Positions 1-6,500 of a stretch of 10,180 nt of DNA are shown piece after piece (within the stretch, counting starts at the first letter, position 1; each line of letters begins with the position of its first letter). The stretch is from Opitutia bacterium UBA7441. GTDB lineage: Bacteria > Verrucomicrobiota > Verrucomicrobiia > Opitutales > Coraliomargaritaceae. Made by a program: the position numbers and the translations under genes. The stretch spans positions 1-10,180 of the forward strand of contig DLQD01000038.1 of the NCBI GenBank assembly GCA_002480015.1. The letters run 5' to 3'. The notes beneath the pieces were generated by a model. It made no database searches. It was not told where the DNA came from and saw only the letters and a list, made by a program, of their open reading frames with translations.

Positions 1-43
1 GAGAGCCGTTATCTTAAGGGACTGATCCTTCAGGTGGAGTAGC

Positions 44-445
44 TTAGGCTTCGAAAGGATTAAATAAAGCGATGCCAGTGCCCTCAAAGTCACGGGTGTT
101 GCGCGTCGCCAGCGTCAGGTCGTGCGCCCAAGCCGTGGCTGCTATGAGCATGTCTGGCTGTGAGCGCGCAATGCCTTGCGCGGCCACTTGGCCTCGTGTT
201 GATCCTGCGCGTCGCGCGATGGATGTGCTTACGGGCAGAATTTCGCAGCGATGAGTGAGAAAGGTTTCAAACCACTCCATCTTGGTGCTCAGTGATTGGC
301 GCTCTAGACCATAGACAATTTCGTCGATGGTGATGGCACTCACATAAAAGTCTCCTTCCGCGATGCTCCACGCTTCGACACGCGCATCCGGTTTGTGACG
401 CATGATTTCGCTGACAATGTTTGTATCAATTAGCCAACCGCTCAT
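44..445 (-). CDS. PIN-domain ribonuclease toxin, VapC/FitB type
   Basis: This 133-residue protein is probably the toxin of a type II toxin-antitoxin pair, a Mg2+-dependent RNase that cuts RNA when its antitoxin is lost. The PIN fold is recognisable from the N-terminal LIDTNIVSE (Asp7), the DEIVYGL block (Glu42), QPDMLIAATA (Asp98) and ATRNTRDF (Asn116, Asp119), ending with the NPFEA tail. These give the four acidic positions expected of an active PIN nuclease. The length is normal for VapC/FitB proteins. The ATG overlaps the stop of the upstream antitoxin gene by four bases (ATGA), so translation is probably coupled and the start is well supported. The RNA target cannot be read from the sequence. 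Family assignment is confident; toxicity is inferred from the family. Confidence 0.93.
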   Translation of the reverse strand: MSGWLIDTNIVSEIMRHKPDARVEAWSIAEGDFYVSAITIDEIVYGLERQSLSTKMEWFETFLTHRCEILPVSTSIARRAGSTRGQVAAQGIARSQPDMLIAATAWAHDLTLATRNTRDFEGTGIALFNPFEA

Positions 446-729
446 TCGTCATCAAGATCCTCAAAATAGGGGACAGGGCGGCTGGTGCGTGGAGGAAGCT
501 CATCCATTTCAGGTTCGACCTCGTTGATTTTGCGCAGCTCTTCGAATAGCTCTGCCATAGTCTTTTTTTTCTTGGACTGCTTGTATTCGAGGAATTGCTC
601 GTATTCCTCCATGTCAATTAGCGCGGCAACCGGTTTCTTCCGGTTGTAGAGCACCTGGGGTTCCTCCACGCAGTGGCTCACGACCTCAGAGAGTCGCGCC
701 TTCGCTTCCGATATCTTCCACTCTTTCAT
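442..729 (-). CDS. Antitoxin, Phd/YefM family
   Basis: This 95-residue protein is the likely antitoxin for the downstream PIN toxin. The N-terminal half follows the Phd/YefM pattern: WKISEAKARLSEVV (residues 4-17), then VLYNRKKPVAALIDMEEYEQF (residues 26-46), which forms the DNA-binding dimer. The C-terminal half is lysine-rich (QSKKKK, 51-56) and then acidic and proline-rich, ending DLDDE. It is probably unfolded until it wraps the toxin. It is first in the operon and overlaps the toxin gene by four bases. No good Shine-Dalgarno site precedes the ATG at 729. The start lies directly beside a palindromic operator, as expected for an autorepressed pair. Confidence in family and role is high, from both the motif and the toxin partner. 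Confidence 0.92.
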   Translation of the reverse strand: MKEWKISEAKARLSEVVSHCVEEPQVLYNRKKPVAALIDMEEYEQFLEYKQSKKKKTMAELFEELRKINEVEPEMDELPPRTSRPVPYFEDLDDE

Positions 730-756
730 GACTATAAGAAGTAGTCATTATGACTA
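728..756 (-). promoter_or_regulatory. Operator/promoter of the toxin-antitoxin operon
   Basis: Three copies of the half-site ATGACTA or its complement lie here: 728-734, 742-748 (inverted) and 750-756. The last two form a tight 15-bp palindrome with a one-base centre (TAGTCAT T ATGACTA). The first and second form a wider palindrome with a 7-base gap, overlapping the antitoxin start codon. This is what an autorepressing Phd/YefM antitoxin would be expected to bind. A possible -10 box (CATAAT on the minus strand, 747-752) sits inside the tight palindrome, so binding would block transcription. I found no convincing -35 box. The palindromes are seen directly; the binding is inferred. Confidence 0.65.
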
Positions 757-818
757 TTTTTTCAAGTCTGAAAGGACATTACGATACGGTGATAAAATAA
801 GGGTCAGCTTAAATTACC

Positions 819-1070
819 ATGTTTTTTGAGCCGTATCAACTGGATGCTAAACTCAGCTACACTTGGGTCGATGCAGAAATTGAAGGCGGCGCCTTTGATG
901 GCTCGAAGATTCCTCTAGTGCCGGAAGATAAACTGCGTCTCTCAGTGGAATACCGGCCCAGCGATCCGGTCCTTATCGTTTTAGGTGCGACATTCACCGA
1001 CCAGGTTTATGTCGGCAGCGACTTTGATAATACCGAATCACAGTTGTCAGATTACCTCTTGTGGGACCTA
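819..1070 (+). pseudogene. TonB-dependent receptor fragment (beta-barrel part)
   Basis: This is a broken piece of an outer-membrane TonB-dependent receptor. The translated stretch has alternating beta-strand character and family landmarks from the late barrel: LDAKLSYTWVDAEI, then a G..IPLVPEDKLRLSVEY turn-and-strand, then a DQVYVGSDFDN loop and a DYLLWDLL strand. Intact receptors are usually 600-1000 residues; only about 84 remain. The plug, most of the barrel, and the last strands with their terminal aromatic residue are all missing. Homology stops where the 83-bp repeat begins, and the frame then runs through repeat sequence to a stop at 1143-1145. The ATG at 819 is only the first in-frame start and is not a true gene start. 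It is almost certainly non-functional. Confidence 0.75.
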
Positions 1071-1152
1071 CTGATAGGAATTTGCTTTTTGGCGGCGCTA
1101 GCCCCTCCTACGCTAAAGCTACGGCGGGCAGGCTGCCGAGGGTGAGGGTTGA
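1070..1152. repeat. 83-bp dispersed repeat, copy 1 (long form)
   Basis: This sequence starts actgataggaatttgc and ends gggtgagggttga. It is identical over 83 bases, same orientation, to 9816-9898, and a shortened relative lies at 10075-10125. Its GC-rich core has imperfect inverted symmetry (ggcggc near the left, ggctgcc near the right), so it could fold as a hairpin. The ends are not inverted repeats of each other, so it does not look like a simple IS-derived MITE. Here it lies exactly between two truncated genes, the TonB receptor piece on its left and the homoserine dehydrogenase piece on its right. It encodes no convincing protein. Confidence 0.9.
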
Positions 1153-1743
1153 GCCTTGGATTCTTCATGGAGCTTGATGACTCCGAGAAGTTTGATGGTA
1201 TATCCGAGCTTGTCCGCGAAGGCGATGTCCTCTGCACGGACACTCTCGACTCCTTCCACATAGATCTTGTCGCAGGGGACCCAGCAACCGTAGCTCAGCG
1301 AAGCGAGGATGATGGCCTTGTGGGCGGCATCCCAACCGTTCACATCGAGAGTCGGATCGGCCTCGGCGTACCCGAGTTTCTGTGCTTCCTCGAGAGCCTC
1401 TTCATATCGAAGGTTGGCCTCCGTCATCCGGGTGAGGATGTAGTTGCAGGTACCGTTGATGATTCCGACCACGGACTGAATGTGATTACCGATCAGCGAT
1501 TCCTGGACGGTCTTGATGATGGGGATCCCGCCGGCCACGGCCGCTTCGTAGTAGATGGGACGACCATGTTCTTCCGCGATGGCGAAAAGTTCCTGACCTC
1601 GCTCGGCGAGAAGAGCCTTATTCCCGGTGACGACTGCCTTGCCGTTCTCCAGTGCCGCCTTCACAAAGGCAAAGGCACGATCGATCCCGCCGATCAGTTC
1701 AATGATCATGTCGATCTCGGGATCGAGAACGAGATCGTCGACC
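1153..1743 (-). pseudogene. hom: Homoserine dehydrogenase fragment (internal)
   Basis: This is an internal piece of homoserine dehydrogenase, which reduces aspartate semialdehyde to homoserine in the threonine/methionine branch of the aspartate pathway. Reading leftward from about 1740, the family blocks appear in order: DPEIDMIIELIGG, GKAVVTGNKALLA, YYEAAVAGGIPII, GIINGTCNYILTRM, and ADPTLDVNGWDAAHK, which carries the substrate-binding and catalytic region. It ends LGYTIKLLGVIKLHEESKA and then runs into repeat sequence at 1152. The N-terminal nucleotide-binding glycine loop is missing, cut at the junction with the IS remnant near 1744. The C-terminal part, including any ACT domain, is missing too. 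Homology is unmistakable, but about half the protein is gone and it is very likely dead. An intact hom presumably lies elsewhere in the genome. Confidence 0.88.
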
Positions 1744-2652
1744 AAGCGTCGGGCCGTCAAGTTTGCCGTGGAAGAGGGGCTGGGAAGCTCGGCAGTCGCC
1801 TGCCGGGCTCTTGGGTTGCCCCGATCGACCTACTATCGAGTCAGTCAGATTAGCGAAGAGTCTTTGGAGATGCAGAAAGAGATCCTACGATTAAGCGAGA
1901 AGCATCCCCGATACGGCTATCGGCGCATCACGGCGATGATGCGAAGAGACGGGTATCAGATCAACGAGAAGAGAGTGCTTCGCGTTCGACGTGAAGCAGG
2001 CTTCAAAGTGAGCAAGAAGCAGCGCCGTGCCAAGAGAGTCGGGCTTTCCACAGCTCGTCGAAGGAAGGCCGTAAAGCGAGGTGACGTCTGGAGTTGGGAC
2101 TTTGTGAGCGATCAGACGGCCAATGGCAGCCAGTTTCGTATCCTGACTTTGATCGACGAACACACACGTGAGTGCCTTGCGACTCACGCAGGTTGGTCGA
2201 TCCGTGCTGTGGATGTCATCACCATCATTGAGGCAGCAATCGAACGCTACGGAGCGCCAAACCATATCCGCAGCGACAACGGTCCTGAGTTCATTGCCTA
2301 CGCAGTGCAGGACTGGCTCAAGGACCTCGAAATCGAGATCCTTTACATCAAGCCCGGCTCACCGTGGGAGAACGCCTACATCGAGAGTTTCCACGACAAG
2401 TTGCGTGACGAACTCCTGAACCGTGAGATATTTGGTTCGCTTCGGGAGGCCCAGGTGATCCTCGAATCCTGGCGATGCGAATACAACGAAGAGAGACCGC
2501 ACAGCTCGCTAGGCTATCAAACCCCCACCGAGTTCGCGGCCAGCTGCGAAATTCCGCTACGGCCTACGGCCTCCGCTCCATTTCGCAGCGCAAGCAAAGG
2601 TCGATCATCAAACCCAATACCTAACCGAAACATAACACCGGCAGGACCTTAG
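1744..2652 (+). pseudogene. IS3-family transposase orfB (DDE integrase core), lacking orfA
   Basis: The protein resembles the orfB product of IS3-family elements, made normally as an OrfAB fusion by frameshifting. From about 1744 it shows ACRALGLPRSTYYR, then the HTH_21-like EKHPRYGYRRITAMMRRDGYQINEKRVLR, then the rve integrase core. The DDE triad is complete: Asp in VWSWDFVSD (nt 2098-2100), Asp in IRSDNGPEF (2275-2277) and Glu in NAYIESFHD (2383-2385). The spacing of 35 residues between the second and third acids is the DD35E signature. The C-terminal YNEERPHSSLGYQTPTEF block is present. The open frame continues upstream to an ATG at 1627, but those residues are antisense to the dehydrogenase fragment and are accidental. 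The catalytic domain looks intact, but without orfA and proper ends it should not transpose itself. Confidence 0.85.
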
Positions 2653-2684
2653 TTTTGAAGTGTCCCACCTCCGGGATCAGGTCA
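1744..2684 (+). mobile_element. IS3-family insertion sequence remnant, 5' truncated
   Basis: The stretch carries the orfB transposase and the probable right end of an IS3-family element. orfA and the left end are absent; directly to the left lies homoserine dehydrogenase sequence on the other strand. The right boundary is uncertain. A plausible terminus is the ...ggatcaggtca at about 2674-2684, since many IS3 members begin TGACC and end with its complement. IS-like sequence could instead continue to about 2720, where a further 'ctgacca' occurs. Without the left inverted repeat no target duplication can be recognised. The element is probably immobile by itself. Confidence 0.75.
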
Positions 2685-2744
2685 TTTCCTCTTCCGTTTT
2701 AAACTGACCACCCCCATCCCGAGCGTTCAGAAGAATTAAGCGCC

Positions 2745-3518
2745 TCAAAGATCGATCCAACGAATCGTGGGAGAAAGCGTTGATCGAAGGGCCCATGCAA
2801 TTGCATAGCCAGAAGGATGAGTCGCCCACTGGATGAACTGCCCATCGACAGGAAGCAGTCCAGATTGCTGATCTAACCTTTCCATTTCAGCCGAAAAACA
2901 AAGAGATTTTGGATCCCGATGAAAACCTGTTCCAGCGGCTTTTAACCACGCTTCTTTGCAGGTCCACAGTCGATAGAAGAACATTTGCCTCGCGGGCTCG
3001 GAAAGACTGAGCAGTTGTTCTACTTCAGGCTCAGTAAATACAGTTCTGGCCATGCCTACCATCCCTTCCAACTGGCGTTGTTCTTCAATGTCCACTCCGA
3101 TTTCCGCATCGTGGCTGAAACCCAAAAGGGCAAAATTTCCGGAATGGGAGACATTGAATCGGAGGGGCGATTCTTGTTCCGGTGATTCCAAATGAGGTTT
3201 TCCAAAAGGGCCATGGGAAATCACAAAGTCCGGCGGCAATTCGGGGCGGTAAATTCTGATGATTTTTCTCAGGACAGCTCGAGATACCACGAAGCGATGG
3301 CGCGCGGGAACGGAGACAAATCTTTGGGCACGATTCTTTTCCTGAGGCTCCAGCAAATCATTGCAGGCAGCGAGGATCCGTTCATTAGCCTCTAACGATA
3401 CCAAACAGAGATGCGCTTCACCGGGTAAAGTGAAATCACCAACGACTCCATGGAAATCAAGGAGGCGTGAAACTGCGACCGGGCGACCGGGATCAGCGCT
3501 GGAAGAGAGGAATTTCAC
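2745..3518 (-). CDS. 4'-phosphopantetheinyl transferase, Sfp type
   Basis: This 257-residue enzyme transfers phosphopantetheine from CoA to the serine of carrier domains, turning apo into holo form. Family marks are visible: RHRFVVSRAVLRKII (residues 74-88), FNVSHSG (121-127), GVDIE with metal ligands Asp143 and Glu145, and WTCKEAWLK (185-193) with Glu189. These match the Sfp two-lobed pattern, and the length is slightly above Sfp because of about 30 extra N-terminal residues. The start is a GTG overlapping the TGA of the synthase gene (GTGA). No Shine-Dalgarno is seen and no other in-frame start fits before the first conserved strand, so translational coupling is likely. Its position directly behind a two-carrier synthase indicates that it activates that synthase, although Sfp-type enzymes are often broad. 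Fatty acid ACP is a possible secondary substrate. Confidence 0.95.
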   Translation of the reverse strand: MKFLSSSADPGRPVAVSRLLDFHGVVGDFTLPGEAHLCLVSLEANERILAACNDLLEPQEKNRAQRFVSVPARHRFVVSRAVLRKIIRIYRPELPPDFVISHGPFGKPHLESPEQESPLRFNVSHSGNFALLGFSHDAEIGVDIEEQRQLEGMVGMARTVFTEPEVEQLLSLSEPARQMFFYRLWTCKEAWLKAAGTGFHRDPKSLCFSAEMERLDQQSGLLPVDGQFIQWATHPSGYAIAWALRSTLSPTIRWIDL

Positions 3519-6500
3519 CGATTCATAAGGCGGCCTATTCGTCGCATCCAGGTGAATGGGACGAACACGGGATGAGAGAAGAGCTTAACAGTCGCCACAG
3601 GGGATCCGCGGAACTGAAACCACTCGGAGCGATTGTCGACCAGGTCAATGATGACCCTGTATCTCCGTCCTCTGGTCGGGAGTTGAAGCTCAAGGGACAT
3701 TACGACGCTTTCCCCCGGGGCAACGGCCTTGGGAAGGCCTTCACCCAGGCCATGAAACATGGGCGATATCATTTGCTCAGCCTGAATCCAATAGCCCAGC
3801 TCCGGGCCCGTCCCTTTTCTGGAAGGCCATACTACCGAGCTCGTATTGGTGATCCTAACCTTGATTCTCAGTGTCTTCTCACCAGGCGTGATGAACAGAA
3901 GTTTCGTCGTTTCAATCTCTGCCTGATGAGCATCTGCCGGAAGCAAAGGCCTGCGTTCCGGAACTTCAGCCATCTGTGTCGAGGCTGTGGCGGCCTCATC
4001 AATCCCACGCCTTAGTTGGGTGAAAAAATCATTAACCTCCGGTTTTCGCCAAAAGGCATCGTGATCGCCCGGGATGGTTTTTACCGCAAGGTTGCCAGGG
4101 AAAAAGAGATCGAGACCTTCTTCGGGTCTCTCAAAGGAGCCCCAGGGGTTGTAGTAGCTATCTTCCCCGAAAAACACAGTGATGCGTCCTGGGAACCAGT
4201 TCGGGATGACTTGTTCCAGCAAGAAGAGACCGGGGACCCGCTTACCGCGCCTGCTAAGTTCAAGGGCGATCTGAAAGGCCAGTTTGACTCCCCGGCAATA
4301 GCCCGCGATGAGGTAGGGACCTTCAGCCTGAATGGACAGAATCTCTCCGACATAGTAGCGCGCCAAGGTCTCTAGGTTCGGATGGGTGCGTTCCATCACA
4401 CCATGATTCGAGCGCATTCCGTAAACCGGCTGGTCTGATCCAAGGCTTGTGGCCATTTGGTCGAAGTCGGCCGAAGTCGCCGGACAGTAGAAGAGCGGAG
4501 CGCGAGTCGACTCAGTGTTTCGGCCAAATACTAGGGATTCAGGACGAGAGCGCTTGCCCTTCCACCAGGAGGTGGCCGAGATCAATTGAGTGAAAACGCC
4601 AATCGACAGTCCCGAATTCCTTAAAAGGATGCGGGTCTCTGGTTCAAGATCAGCCCAGCTCGGATCGTCTTGATCTGTCTCAAGAGACCAATCAGCGCGC
4701 ACAAGCTCAGGAACACCTTGGCTTTCCCGTGCCGGTCGCAAAGCTTCTTTCGGGACACTGCTCAACTGAGAGAGAAGAGCGCGCGGAGTCGGATAATCAC
4801 TGATGATCCACGGTGGAAGAGAGGTGGAAAACCGGCGACTGAGATGCCCGGCAAGCTCGACCGCGGCGAGTGAATTGACACCGGCATCCTCCAAACGTGT
4901 ATCAGGGCCCAGCTCGACCTCATCGCCCACATAGTTCTGCAAGACAGCCAGCACAGACTCAAGCGTCGGGCCAGATTCGCTGAGGCGAGAGGGTTTTCTC
5001 GGCTGGGGCCGGTATTGGGGCGCACTGAATTCCTGGATCAACCTAGGAGCGGCTCCATCACTCTCAAGCTGGTAAACTTGCAGGATCCCCAGGCGTGCTG
5101 GTTTGAGCAATGCATTCATTTCCATCGCGAAGCGCGCCCTCAGCAACTTTCCACTGCCAGAACGTGGCAGCTCGGCCAAGCGGATCATCGTTTGCGGGAG
5201 CATGGAAGACGGCAGGTGCCGGGACGCCCAAGCATTCAGATCGGCAAGGTCCACGGCACATGATGACGGAGCAATCGCCAGCGCGACGTCTTCCTGGAGA
5301 TCGACGTGAGTTCTGGCAAAAACCATCAATGCAGGCTCCACCGCTTCATCTTTCCAGCCAGGATAATTTTTCAAAATGGCTTCGATTTCCCCAGGTGCAA
5401 TGGTTTCGCCACCCCGGTTGATCGCATCCTTGATCCGGCCGGTGATGAACAACCACCCCGAATCATCTGGCGCAAGTTTACCAAGATCGCCGGTGCGAAA
5501 ATATCCTCGAGGCGTGAACATTTTGGAGTTCTCAGCATCATCACATAGAACCGTCGGGCCCTTGACCGTGACCTCTCCAACAGCGCCTTCACTGACAGGC
5601 TCAAGCTTGCCGGTTTCAGAGGCATCCACGATCTCGACCGATACGGTGGGCAGAGCTGGCCCCACACTTCCCGGCCGCTCAAGCCGGTAGCCCATTGGAG
5701 GAGCAGCCATCGGCATCGCTTCCGTCATCCCATAGGTGGGAAAAATCGTGACCCTGTCACCAAAGAAATCGGCCAACTCGAGCGCAATCTGGTGAGGCAG
5801 TTCGGATCCCGCACTGCGTATGAGACGGAGACGCGGCCAGGGCCGGATCCGCCGAAGCTCGGGATGGCTATCGGCATACTCCAGCACCATCTCCCACATC
5901 GTTGACACCAAATAACACCACGTGGCTCCCTCAGGTCCGGCGAGACCATCGAAGAAGGCCTTGGGATCAAAAGCTTTCAAAAAACGCATCGGTGTTCCCG
6001 TGAAAATCGGGGCGATGAGATTGCAAGAAATCCCCCCCACGTGATGAAGAGGGAGCATAGAAATACCCAGGTCGGCAGGTGAAAGCTGAATGGACTGGGA
6101 AATGAGGGCGCCGCCCAGAACGAGCCGCGATAAGGTAAAGTGGACAATCTTGGGTTCGCCAGTCGTCCCGGAAGTGCGCAGGGCCAAGACAATGTCATCG
6201 GGACCTCGCGTCGGCGTAATCGCAGATGGCTTCGCCGTCCTCGGTCGATTTGGTAAAGCAGCCAAATCGGAACGGTTGTTTCCTGCCAGCTCAATCACGG
6301 CAAGGCCGGGGATTGCCACGGCAATCTCGTTGGCCCGATCCGCCTCGTTCGTTTCAGCAATGACGAGCAAGGCTTTTGCCTCACTTTCCCGCAACTGTTC
6401 GATCAACAGGCTATCAGGGAGTGTCGGTGCCACCGGCAACGCGAGGTAGCGATTCATCGTCGCAAGCAGAAGCCCGCCAAGTTGCATGCCATTGGGAAGA

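Noticed and set aside
796..824. The gggtcagcttaaattaccatg just before the receptor fragment as an IS or REP-type end
   Set aside because: It looks vaguely familiar as a repeat edge, but there is no second copy in the window and no transposase beside it to support the call.
1070..1152. Repeat as an integron attC site, suggested by GTTGAGC/GTTGAAC at the right edge and the nearby toxin-antitoxin pair
   Set aside because: The left edge lacks the complementary RYYYAAC box, the third copy breaks the right box, and no integrase or cassette order is seen.
1149..1853. A 234-codon plus-strand open frame across the hom fragment
   Set aside because: It is the shadow of the homoserine dehydrogenase reading on the other strand, whose conserved motifs are unmistakable.
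2700..2744. Terminator hairpin after the transferase gene
   Set aside because: Only a weak bulged pairing (gaggcg with cgctc) and no following T-run on the minus strand.
3467..4375. Plus-strand frames of 182 and 119 codons opposite the end of the synthase
   Set aside because: They lie wholly antisense to the thioesterase and Ig-like domains and show no protein family character.
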